Positions 8,142 to 15,582 of a stretch of DNA of 22,083 bases are shown piece after piece. Within the stretch, counting starts at the first letter, position 1. Each line of letters begins with the position of its first letter. The notes under the pieces are model-generated. The model worked only from the letters and a program-made list of their open reading frames with translations, searched no databases and was not told where the DNA came from. Both the position numbers and the translations under genes were made by a program. Source of the stretch: Halovenus sp. (GTDB taxonomy: Archaea; Halobacteriota; Halobacteria; Halobacteriales; Haloarculaceae); assembly GCA_003551265.1 (NCBI GenBank), contig PUMG01000243.1:1-22083 (forward strand), written 5' to 3'.

Positions 8142-8157
8142 GGGGCAAAGGCGCCCC
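8142..8157. repeat. Short inverted repeat in the valS upstream region
   Basis: GGGGC / GCCCC with a 6-nt AAAGGC loop lies between the ATPase gene and valS, both on the minus strand, 93 bp after the ATPase stop. It could be a weak transcript-end structure or chance; no T-tract follows on the minus strand. Confidence 0.3.
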
Positions 8158-8250
8158 TACAGCGGAAGAACTGAGAGCCGGCGTTACAGTGAATCGACGC
8201 GACATTGTCACTGAGTCGAACGTGCTCGGGAATAATGGCTTCGGTTTCTG

Positions 8251-9648
8251 TTACCTGTCCGTCGGTATGAGAAGCTGCTCAATGTCTGTGAGTGTACACA
8301 GCGTCCAGTTCTCGTCGAGTTGTGCTTCGAGTCCATCGACGAACCCGCTTTTCGAAAACAGCGCGAAGCGTTCGTCTCTGTCACCGCTTCCCCAGCGAAC
8401 GTTCGATGCCTTCGCTCGAAGATGCTCGACGAGTGCCTCTCCGACGGGAGCCGACGTCCACTTGCACTCGGCGAAGAGAATCCGGTCATCGTTCGGCGCG
8501 AGACCGACAATATCAATCTCGTCCTCGCGGTACCACCATCGACCAGCGGTAGAATACGGCTCGATCTCACCCTGTCGAATCCCTGCCCACACCGCCTCCA
8601 GACACACGTCCTCGAACGTCCGTGCGACGTGTGTTGGCAGGTCTGGAGTGATTGTTCCGTCGTAAACGATTTCGGGGGCTTCCTCGATACTCGATCGGTT
8701 TGGCTCGACGTACCGAAACCAGAATCGGAGAAACTCGTCTGCCACGCGGTACCGCGACCGCCTGGACTTCTTTTTCGACGCCGTCACGGGAATGTCCCGT
8801 TCGAGCAGTCGAAGCCGTCGAAGCGTCTGCAGGTACTTCGACAGCGGACCCGAATCGATACCTGTTGCACCCGAGATTTCGTTCGGCGTCGTGTGACCCA
8901 GCGCGACCGCTTCGAGAATGCTCATGTACCGAGCGGGATTCCGGAGTTCGGTCCGGAGCAAGAACTCGGGTTCGTTGTACAACACCGCAGACGGCGACAG
9001 TATCTCTGACTTGACGTTCTCTGCGAGCGAGCGCTCGTAGTCGAACAGCACGAGATACATCGGCGTTCCACCGGTGATTGCGTAGGACCGAATTGCGTCC
9101 GCGGTCTCGTACGCGATGACTTCACACGCCTGCTGGAACGAGAACGGCTGAACATCGAGCTGTGCGGTCCGTCGACCGTACAGTGGACTCTCGTGACCAA
9201 GCACCTCTGACTCCATCGTGCTGATACTCGACCCACAGAGAACCAGCATCGCGTCGGTTTCTTGCAGTTGCTCGTCGACGAACCCTTGCAGGTAGGAGAG
9301 AACAGAAGCGTTCTCCTCGACGAGGTACGGGAACTCGTCGATGACGACCACGACCGCTTCAGAACGAATCTTCTCCCCGAGATACTCGAACGCTTCGTCC
9401 CATCGGTCAATTCGTGGGACGCGCTCGTCGAAATACTCTGCGACCTGCTCGACGAACTTCTCGCGCTGTCGAGTTTCCGCTTCTTGCGCCGCCAAAAAGT
9501 AGATGTGAGACCGATCAGCACAGAACTCTTTGAGTAACGCAGTCTTCCCGACCCGCCGTCGTCCGTAGACGACCACCATATCCGACCCAGGAGACTCGAA
9601 CGCAGACGCGAGCGCAGCGAGTTCTTCGTCCCGGTTGTAGAACATCAT
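8251..9648 (-). CDS. Archaeal ATPase, ATPase_2/DUF234 family with nuclease-like C-terminus
   Basis: STAND-like archaeal ATPases of this type have an AAA-type domain, a winged helix and a C-terminal DUF234 domain. Numbering from the most upstream ATG (9663): Walker A GRRRVGKT at 34-41, Walker B VVVVIDE at 104-110, a winged-helix region around GHTTPNEISGATGIDSGPLSKYLQTLRRL, then EIDIVGLAPNDDRILFAECKW, which resembles a PD-(D/E)XK core (D followed by ExK). The gene product may act in DNA maintenance or defence, but no role is established. I place the start at 9648 (MMFYNRDEEL) rather than 9663: relatives begin near FYNRDEEL, and a TATA-like CTATAAG (about 9681) would put the transcript start near 9656. 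Overlapping palindromes at the start suggest self-control. It lies between acyl-CoA synthetase and valS genes on the same strand. Confidence 0.85.
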   Translation of the reverse strand: MMFYNRDEELAALASAFESPGSDMVVVYGRRRVGKTALLKEFCADRSHIYFLAAQEAETRQREKFVEQVAEYFDERVPRIDRWDEAFEYLGEKIRSEAVVVVIDEFPYLVEENASVLSYLQGFVDEQLQETDAMLVLCGSSISTMESEVLGHESPLYGRRTAQLDVQPFSFQQACEVIAYETADAIRSYAITGGTPMYLVLFDYERSLAENVKSEILSPSAVLYNEPEFLLRTELRNPARYMSILEAVALGHTTPNEISGATGIDSGPLSKYLQTLRRLRLLERDIPVTASKKKSRRSRYRVADEFLRFWFRYVEPNRSSIEEAPEIVYDGTITPDLPTHVARTFEDVCLEAVWAGIRQGEIEPYSTAGRWWYREDEIDIVGLAPNDDRILFAECKWTSAPVGEALVEHLRAKASNVRWGSGDRDERFALFSKSGFVDGLEAQLDENWTLCTLTDIEQLLIPTDR

Positions 9649-9653
9649 ACTCT

Positions 9654-9685
9654 CGATAATCATTATCGTAATAATGACTTATAGC
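9654..9685 (-). promoter_or_regulatory. ATPase gene promoter with two overlapping palindromes
   Basis: CGATAATCATTATCG (9654-9668) is a perfect 7+1+7 palindrome. It overlaps a second one, CATTAT-CGTA-ATAATG (9661-9676). Both sit between a TATA-like element (CTTATAGC on the plus strand, 9678-9685) and the preferred ATG at 9648, across the expected transcription start. This layout suits operator binding by a dimeric repressor, possibly the winged-helix ATPase itself. Confidence 0.5.
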
Positions 9686-9734
9686 TTCCGGAGAGATTCG
9701 TTCCTCACCCATGCGGAACAGGCAACGAGCAGAC

Positions 9735-11726
9735 CTACCGTGCCTCGTCGATATCTGCGAGTGCGTCGGGGTTTTCGATGCTCGAGAGATCGCCCATCTC
9801 CTCGCCGTCGTAGACGGACTGGATGAGGCGGCGAACGATCTTCCCGCTCTGGGTTTTGGGGAACTCGTCGACGAACAACACCTCACGAGGTTTGAACGGC
9901 TTGCCGAGTTCCTCACCGACGTGTTCGCGTAACTCAGCGCGGAGGTCCTCGCTCTCCTCGACACCGTGTTCGAGGATGACGTAGGCAATGACCGCAGTTC
10001 CTTTCGTTTCGTCTGCAGCCCCGACTGCTGCGGCCGCGTTGACCGCGTCGTGGTCGATGAGCGCACCCTCGACCTCTGCTGGCCCAACTTTCCGGCCAGC
10101 GACGTTGAGCACGTCGTCAGACCGGCCGTGGAGGAACCAGAAGCCGTCTTCGTCCTTCTGAGCCCAGTCGCCGTGGTCCCACATATCCTCGAACCGACCC
10201 CAGTACTCCTCGAGATACCGTTCGTCACCGCTCCAGAGCGACCGGGTCATCGAGGGAGCAGACGACCGTGCGACGAGATATCCCTGCTCGTTCGTGTCGA
10301 CGATGGACTCACCACGCGCATCCACGATGTCGATGTCCATCCCGAGCGCTGGGCCACCGAGTGTACAGGGCTTGAGCGACAGAACAGGCAGTGGCTGGAG
10401 GAAACAGCCGAATATCTCTGTTCCGCCGGAGATGTTCATGATTGGTATCTCACCGTTGCCGACGTTCTCGTAGAACCACAGCCACGACTCGGGGTCCCAG
10501 GGCTCACCAGTCGACCCGAGCAGACGGAGCGTCGACAGGTCGTGGCCCTCCAGCCACTCGTCGCCGTGTTTTTGTAGCGCACGGATTGCGGTTGGCGAGA
10601 TGCCGAAAACACTCAGACTGTGGCGGTCTATCATCTCCCAGAAGCGGTCGGGGTTCGGGTAGTCCGGTGCGCCCTCGTACATGAAGATGGTGCCGCCGAA
10701 GACGTGGTTGCCGATGAGCATCCACGGTCCCATCATCCAGCCGATGTCGGATACCCAGAAGAACCGGTCCGAAGGTCGGTGGTCGAACGAGAAGTAGAGC
10801 TCTTTGGCTGTCTGGACCAGGCCGCCAGCGTGCGTGTGGACAATTCCTTTCGGCTTGCCTGTCGTCCCCGAGGAGTACAGCAACATCGACTCCGCGTCCG
10901 AAGGCAAGGATTTCGTCTCGTAGCGGTCGTCCTGTGAAGCGATTACGTCGTCCCACCACTCGTCACGCTCGTCGTCCCAGGGTACGTCGACACCGAGTCG
11001 GTCGTAGACGATTGTGTGTTCGACGTGGCCAGCCTCTGCAATCGCGTCGTCTGCAGCTTCTTTGAGTATGATTTCGTCCCCGCGACGGTAGAACCCGTCT
11101 CCGGTGAAGAGCACGGAACACTCGGCGTCCTCGATGCGTGTCGCCGTGGCGTCGACGCCGAAGCCCGAAAATATCGGGACCGCAATTGCACCGACTTTGA
11201 AACAGCCATAGAGAATGGCGGTCACTTCCGGCACCATCGGCATGTACAGCCCAACGGTATCCCCCGTTTCGATACCACGTTCTTCGAGCGCGTTGGCAAC
11301 CCTGTTGGTCTGTCGGTGCAGTTCGTGGTAGGTGAGTTCGCGAACTTCGCCGTCTTCGCCCTCCCAGATGCTGGCAACCCTGTTTCTCGTGGGCGAGTCC
11401 GGGTGAGCGTGGCGGTCGACGACGTTGTGTGCGATGTTCAACTTGCCACCGACGTACCAGTCGGTGAACTGTGGTCCGTCGGGGTCGTCGAGCACCTCGT
11501 CGTAGTCTTCGTAGAACTCCAGGCCGAGATGCTCGACAAGCTCGTCCCAGAACCACGCGAGCCCAGACGCGTCGACGCCGTCAATCTCGGTTGTCGAGCG
11601 CTCGTAGAGTTCCTCGAAGCTCTCGATACCGTGTTTCGTCATGAACCGGGCGACGTTGCTGGTTTCGAGTACCTCTGTGGAGGGTTCGTATACGACCTGG
11701 TCGATGTCTTCGAGTGTCTCGGTCAT
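9735..11726 (-). CDS. Acs-like AMP-forming acyl-CoA synthetase (663 aa)
   Basis: The enzyme activates a carboxylic acid to its acyl-CoA through an acyl-adenylate. Motifs include YSSGTTGKPKG (284-294), ISPTAIRAL, STGEPWDPESW, GRSDDVLNVAGRKVGPAEVE (534-553) and the adenylation lysine K629 in QSGKIVRR. The N-terminal NVARFMTKHGI...WFWDELVEHLGL is the acetyl-CoA synthetase cap. In acetate-specific Acs the pocket is closed by a tryptophan pair (DTWWQTE); the equivalent here is NISGGTE, with Ser433-Gly434, implying a larger acyl group. The ATG at 11726 fits the family start better than the upstream 11762. It lies 54 bp after the LivK-type lipoprotein gene on the same strand, probably in one operon, which hints that the acid comes through that transporter. 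The substrate is inferred. Confidence 0.9.
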   Translation of the reverse strand: MTETLEDIDQVVYEPSTEVLETSNVARFMTKHGIESFEELYERSTTEIDGVDASGLAWFWDELVEHLGLEFYEDYDEVLDDPDGPQFTDWYVGGKLNIAHNVVDRHAHPDSPTRNRVASIWEGEDGEVRELTYHELHRQTNRVANALEERGIETGDTVGLYMPMVPEVTAILYGCFKVGAIAVPIFSGFGVDATATRIEDAECSVLFTGDGFYRRGDEIILKEAADDAIAEAGHVEHTIVYDRLGVDVPWDDERDEWWDDVIASQDDRYETKSLPSDAESMLLYSSGTTGKPKGIVHTHAGGLVQTAKELYFSFDHRPSDRFFWVSDIGWMMGPWMLIGNHVFGGTIFMYEGAPDYPNPDRFWEMIDRHSLSVFGISPTAIRALQKHGDEWLEGHDLSTLRLLGSTGEPWDPESWLWFYENVGNGEIPIMNISGGTEIFGCFLQPLPVLSLKPCTLGGPALGMDIDIVDARGESIVDTNEQGYLVARSSAPSMTRSLWSGDERYLEEYWGRFEDMWDHGDWAQKDEDGFWFLHGRSDDVLNVAGRKVGPAEVEGALIDHDAVNAAAAVGAADETKGTAVIAYVILEHGVEESEDLRAELREHVGEELGKPFKPREVLFVDEFPKTQSGKIVRRLIQSVYDGEEMGDLSSIENPDALADIDEAR

Positions 11727-11780
11727 TGGCTCTCTGTGTGAGCAGATGAACAGCACCATCAAAAAATTGTGTGATAGCGA

Positions 11781-13064
11781 TTATTCGAGTTCACACCCGG
11801 TCGCTTCACACTCCGGCATTGCTTCTTCACCGGTAAATTCGGACAGAATGTCAATTTCGGCAATCTCACCCTCTTCAGGTTCGACTGCCTGTCCCATCCA
11901 GACCCTGTTCATTGCCTGCTGGTCGCATGCCCGGAACGTATTGGTTCCGAGAGTTGTCTCCTGTTCCAGTTCAGGAAGCGTCTCCTTGACGACAGTGGGG
12001 TCGCTAGTTTCTGCCTCCTGAATACCGTTGGCGAGCATCCGAACAGATTCGTAGCCATCCCGGGCGAAATTATCCGGTCGTCCACCGTATTCGTCTTCGT
12101 ATGCCGCAACGAACTCCTGATTATCACCCATATCCTCGCCAGCAACGTATCGAACGCCTGTATAGACGCCGTAGGCGGCCTCAGCAGAGCCAGCTAGCAC
12201 AGGAGCAAACGAGGCAGTTTCAGTCACGATAGGTATCTCGTCGTGAAGACCACGCTCTAATCCCTGTGTGAGGAAGTTCACCAGTCCACCACCAGTCATC
12301 CCAACGACGAGGGCGTCAGCCTCGTCAGCCACATCCAGTATCTGTGTGAGTGCAGAGTCGTAGTTCTGTTCACCCAGGTCTGTTGCAGTCATCTGAACCT
12401 CCTGATAGCTGTCGCTCAGCGCCTCCATTCGTGTTTCGAACTCCTCTTTCACTGACTGTCCGTACGCATAGTCTGCGATGTGATAGACAATCTTGTCACC
12501 AAGTTCGTCGACTGTCCACCTCGTCATCGCCTCGGCCAGCTGGGCAGTGTTGGACGCTGGTCTGAACACGTACTCGTTGCAGTTGGACCCAGTAATCGAG
12601 ACGTCTGCTGCCGCGGGCGCAAAGATTACCTCGTCTCTACGTGCCACTTCATTGATGGCAAGTGCGACTGAACTCGAGATACAGCCGGTGAGATACTCTG
12701 CACCGTCTCGGTCGACTGCTGAACTCGCTGCTTGCACAGCATCTTCGGCGTTCAACTGTGTGTCGTACACCTCGTACTCGATTTCGAAATCGTAGTCGTC
12801 GCTCTCGTTTATGTGTTCAATCGCGAGTTCGGTTCCGTCAACTCGCTCTTCGGCGAGCGCCGCGAAATCTCCTGTCAGCGGTTCGAGTACACCGAACGTT
12901 ACGGTACCAATCCCGGTGTCATCCGTACCGTCATCGGCTTCATCATCTGAGTCGTCAAGTGACCCGACACACCCCGCCATCCCTGTAAGGCCCCCCACTC
13001 CACCTGCTGCCAGGGTACCGAGCACCCGTCGTCGACTGGCGTGTTGTTTGTTATTATTGTTCAT
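11781..13064 (-). CDS. ABC transporter substrate-binding lipoprotein, LivK type (427 aa)
   Basis: A periplasmic-binding-protein-like type I fold of the branched-chain amino acid/amide/aromatic acid (HAAT) class, tethered outside the cell. The N-terminus has a Tat motif SRRRVLG (10-16), a hydrophobic stretch and a lipobox GMAGC with Cys32, followed by an acidic linker (DDSDDEADDGTDD). The mature part starts TVTFGVLEPLTGDFAALAEERVDGTELAIEHIN, standard for the family. No permease or ATPase gene is adjacent, so it is an orphan binding protein here. It follows the HTH-10 regulator and precedes the acyl-CoA synthetase on the same strand. In this class ligands include branched amino acids, short amides and benzoate or phenylpropanoid acids; the ligand is not readable. 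Two cysteines near the C-terminus (PECEATGCELE) are unusual. Confidence 0.9.
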   Translation of the reverse strand: MNNNNKQHASRRRVLGTLAAGGVGGLTGMAGCVGSLDDSDDEADDGTDDTGIGTVTFGVLEPLTGDFAALAEERVDGTELAIEHINESDDYDFEIEYEVYDTQLNAEDAVQAASSAVDRDGAEYLTGCISSSVALAINEVARRDEVIFAPAAADVSITGSNCNEYVFRPASNTAQLAEAMTRWTVDELGDKIVYHIADYAYGQSVKEEFETRMEALSDSYQEVQMTATDLGEQNYDSALTQILDVADEADALVVGMTGGGLVNFLTQGLERGLHDEIPIVTETASFAPVLAGSAEAAYGVYTGVRYVAGEDMGDNQEFVAAYEDEYGGRPDNFARDGYESVRMLANGIQEAETSDPTVVKETLPELEQETTLGTNTFRACDQQAMNRVWMGQAVEPEEGEIAEIDILSEFTGEEAMPECEATGCELE

Positions 13065-13086
13065 AGTTGTCTCACCCCTGTCTGAG

Positions 13087-13125
13087 GGTATATAACCGTG
13101 GCTGGCTTTGTGAATCTTTTATATA
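13087..13125 (-). promoter_or_regulatory. livK-type gene promoter with two TATA elements
   Basis: A near-palindromic GGTATATAACC (13087-13097) is centred 28 nt before the ATG at 13064, predicting a leaderless start. A second TATA-like tract (TTTTATATA, 13117-13125) lies about 30 bp further upstream and could give a longer transcript carrying GGGGTGAG as an SD. Two alternative promoters are therefore plausible. Confidence 0.5.
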
Positions 13126-13193
13126 CTCATACTGACGGACGAAATCGGTGAGATTTTCGCCTGCCAGTATCAGTACCCGTGCCGAACGACTCG

Positions 13194-13273
13194 ATACGGA
13201 TTATCGTACCTGTACAGAGATTCTCGCTGCGACGTACCGCGAGAAATCTATGGTGACGTACGATAATCCGTAT
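13194..13273 (+). repeat. Dispersed palindromic element, copy B (best preserved, 80 bp)
   Basis: This copy has a perfect 16-bp outer inverted repeat, ATACGGATTATCGTAC (13194-13209) with GTACGATAATCCGTAT (13258-13273). An inner stem AGATTCTCGC / GCGAGAAATCT has one bulged base. The 72-bp core (13198-13269) aligns gaplessly with copy C at 63/72. It begins 6 bp downstream of the minus-strand HTH-10 regulator stop codon and lies upstream of the livK-type promoter. It could end the regulator transcript or separate the two genes. Confidence 0.85.
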
Positions 13274-13279
13274 AACCGC

Positions 13280-13939
13280 TCAGTTCTGGTTCGCCTCAGC
13301 ACCGAACAGTTGTTTGAAGATACGCTCCTGTGCACGGCGCATACGCTGAAGAAATGCGGATTGACTGATACCCAGCTCCGAAGCGACGTCTGCTGCGTTT
13401 GCATCGCGTGGAATGTCGAAATATCCTTTCCTGAGGGCGGTTGTAATCGCTTCAGTTTGGGACGGAGTGAGGTCCCACTGCTGGGTCTGCCTCTCTATCT
13501 CAGTCTCCGTAATCTGTTGCATCCCCTCGAGTTGCACACCAACGTCTTCTTTTGCCTCGTCGAACATCTCCCGAAGGTTGTTCGTCCCGACAACTGCTCC
13601 CTGATAAATCTCATTTCCGTGCTGATAGGTGATGGATTTCGGCATGAAGCCGATATCGAACAGTTGCTGTTGAATACACGGCTGTCGCGAGAGACAGCGA
13701 TACGTGTAGTGATTCTCACAGCGTTCGACGTACAGATAGCGTATCCGGTCGTCCGTGTCGAGCCTCTGTGCGAGTTCTTCCGTCTCACCAGTTGCGTTAA
13801 ACTGCAACATCGAGTAAGAATCAGACCGACACAACTCTGGCCAGGCGTCAACTCGGACGTCAATGCTCTGGGTTGCCTCTGCAAGTGGGCAGGTGTCTCC
13901 GTGAATTCGAAAGCGAACTAGCAACCCTCCTTCATACAT
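13280..13939 (-). CDS. HTH-10 (Bat-type) transcriptional regulator (219 aa)
   Basis: A haloarchaeal regulator with a C-terminal bacterio-opsin activator HTH_10 domain at about 157-212 (LTPSQTEAITTALRKGYFDIPRDANAADVASELGIS...). The N-terminal 150 residues form the sensor part, with five cysteines at 17, 37, 74, 82 and 88 (CPLAE, CENHYTYRCLSRQPC) that could bind metal or sense redox. It probably acts as a one-component activator. It lies between the PaaK-type ligase gene and the livK-type gene, all on the minus strand, and is the obvious candidate controller of these and of the divergent LigM-like gene. The 204-bp region upstream (13940-14143) shows no gene, and no clear TATA box at -27. The inducer is unknown. 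Confidence 0.9.
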   Translation of the reverse strand: MYEGGLLVRFRIHGDTCPLAEATQSIDVRVDAWPELCRSDSYSMLQFNATGETEELAQRLDTDDRIRYLYVERCENHYTYRCLSRQPCIQQQLFDIGFMPKSITYQHGNEIYQGAVVGTNNLREMFDEAKEDVGVQLEGMQQITETEIERQTQQWDLTPSQTEAITTALRKGYFDIPRDANAADVASELGISQSAFLQRMRRAQERIFKQLFGAEANQN

Positions 13940-14143
13940 CGTTTGCGTCCCCTGCTTCCAGCACTCTGTTTTGTGAGCCGCACTGCCGACATGACTCTGC
14001 TCGCCAGCGTCCCCTGACGAATCCTTGCTGTGGCCGCAAGATCCGCGTCTCTGTTTGCATCGGTACCGCTATGAAATTACAGCCAGTACCTCATAAACGT
14101 TCAGAGAAGACAACCGGTATACGACTCGTTCCGTCGACCGGTA

Positions 14144-15466
14144 TCACTCCGTATCGAACGTCCGATGGTCGTAGAGCCGTTTTACTTTCCCAACTTCAGT
14201 CCGCTCGATAGTCCCCGGGTCAACGACGCTAACCTCGTCGGGGGTTACCTGCAACTGCTTCGAGAGTGACTCCAAAAGTTCTCTCTCCAGGTCTGCTCGG
14301 TCGCCGCTGAATTCGGTGTCGGACTCGAAGGTTATTTTCAGGTGGTCCATCGGTCCCTCTCGCGACACATCAAGACGATAGTGTTCTCCGAGGGCGTCCA
14401 GGTCGAACCCGACCGTCTCGACCTGGCTCGCAAAGATATTTGTCCCGCGAACAGTCACCATGTTGTCGGTCCGCCCAGTGACGTGGTCCATTCGAACCGT
14501 CGTCCGGCCACACGCACACTCCCCGTAGTGCAGGCTGGTCACATCCCCCGTTCGGTACCTGAAAAGCGGTAACGCTTCTTTTGTCAACGTGGTCAAGACG
14601 AGTTCCCCTGACTCGCCTTCACCGAGTACGTCTCCCGTCGTCGGGTTGATTATCTCCGGATAGAAGTGGTCCTCTTGGATGTGCATCGAATCACTTCGGG
14701 CGTCACACTGTGCGGCGGCGCCCGGGCCAATAATCTCTGAGAGGCCGTAGTTGCTGTAAACATCTGCATCCCAGCGCTTGGCGATGCGGTCCATCATCGC
14801 CTCGGTGGTGATTTCTCCCCCGACGAAGATGGTCGACACTGGCAGTTCTCTCGGGTCAAGTCCCAGCTCTTCTGCTGCCTCGGCAATGTACAGCGCGTAG
14901 GAAGTGACCAGACCGATGCTGTCGGATTCGAGGTCCTGTATCATCTGAATCTGGCGTTCAGTGTTACCGCCGCTCATCGGTACGATTCGGGCCCCAATCT
15001 CGCGTGCGCCCTGATGAAACCCGAATCCACCCGTAAACAGCCCATAGCCAAGCGACACCTGGTACGTGTCCGCTGCGGTCATCCCTGCACCGCTGTAGTA
15101 TCGGGCGACCACCTCGTTCCATACCTCCAGGTCGTTCTCGGTGTAACTCACTACTTTGGGTTTGCCACCCGTTCCAGAGGAGGCATGGACCCGCAAGACA
15201 TCATCTTTCGGCGTTGCGACGAGACCGTCCGGATAGTGAGCCAGCAGATCCTCTTTGGTGGTAAACGGAACTGACGTCAGGTCGGCCATGCTCGTGACCT
15301 CCTCCGGCACAAACCCTGCTTCGTCGAATCGTCTCGAATAGAAGGGAACGTTCTCGTACGCGTGTGTTGCGACCTGCTGAAGTCGCTTCAGTTGAACTTC
15401 TCTGCGTTCGTCGGGATTGGCTGTTTCAATCGCGTTCCAGGGAGCCGATTGGGATTCGTGGGACAT
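14144..15466 (-). CDS. Phenylacetate-CoA ligase (PaaK) family protein (440 aa)
   Basis: PaaK-family ligases make aryl- or acyl-CoA thioesters with ATP and CoA. Visible are the family start YENVPFYSRRFDEAGF, the P-loop SSGTGGKPK (96-104), the SNYGLSE core (238-244), RYRTGD (303-308), CACGRT with Cys317/Cys319, and a terminal lysine in GKVKRL. The C-terminal AMP-binding_C_2-type domain is present. The ATG at 15466 is preferred over the upstream TTG at 15496. A good TATA box (TTTATAAC, about 15524) would give a leader of roughly 30 nt containing an AACAC/GTGTT palindrome. It diverges from the LigM-like gene across 116 bp, suggesting joint control. The likely substrate is an aromatic acid such as a methoxylated or hydroxylated benzoate or arylacetate; other PaaK relatives act on quite different acids. 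Confidence 0.88.
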   Translation of the reverse strand: MSHESQSAPWNAIETANPDERREVQLKRLQQVATHAYENVPFYSRRFDEAGFVPEEVTSMADLTSVPFTTKEDLLAHYPDGLVATPKDDVLRVHASSGTGGKPKVVSYTENDLEVWNEVVARYYSGAGMTAADTYQVSLGYGLFTGGFGFHQGAREIGARIVPMSGGNTERQIQMIQDLESDSIGLVTSYALYIAEAAEELGLDPRELPVSTIFVGGEITTEAMMDRIAKRWDADVYSNYGLSEIIGPGAAAQCDARSDSMHIQEDHFYPEIINPTTGDVLGEGESGELVLTTLTKEALPLFRYRTGDVTSLHYGECACGRTTVRMDHVTGRTDNMVTVRGTNIFASQVETVGFDLDALGEHYRLDVSREGPMDHLKITFESDTEFSGDRADLERELLESLSKQLQVTPDEVSVVDPGTIERTEVGKVKRLYDHRTFDTE

Positions 15467-15582
15467 GAGAGAACACACAGTGTTATCGTACTTCAACTAT
15501 CGCCTGAGTTACTCGTGGTGTTATAAACCCTTCGCATACTGAGCCTAATCTATACCCCCCGCTACAGACTACTGGTGGGTGT
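15467..15582. promoter_or_regulatory. Shared divergent promoter of the PaaK-like and LigM-like genes
   Basis: Two TATA boxes face away from each other within about 30 bp: GTTATAAA (15520-15527, read TTTATAAC for the minus gene) and TCTATACC (15549-15556, about 30 nt before the plus-strand ATG at 15583). A perfect 5-3-5 palindrome, AACAC-ACA-GTGTT (15472-15484), lies just before the minus-strand ATG. Such a compact back-to-back arrangement usually reflects control by one regulator, probably the HTH-10 protein nearby. Confidence 0.6.

Noticed and set aside
11016..11741. 241-codon plus-strand frame opposite the acyl-CoA synthetase
   Set aside because: Antisense to a well-supported enzyme gene, with no recognisable domain.
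13131..13141. ACTGACGGACG upstream of the livK-type gene also found inverted beside repeat E
   Set aside because: An 11-bp match in 22 kb with no palindrome at the first site can be chance.
13148..13921. 257-codon plus-strand frame opposite the HTH-10 regulator and across repeat B
   Set aside because: It runs through the palindromic repeat and antisense to the regulator, with cysteine-rich non-halophilic composition.
14113..14144. ACCGGTAT direct repeat after the PaaK-like gene
   Set aside because: Two 8-bp copies 24 bp apart with poor similarity in between; too weak to call a tandem repeat.
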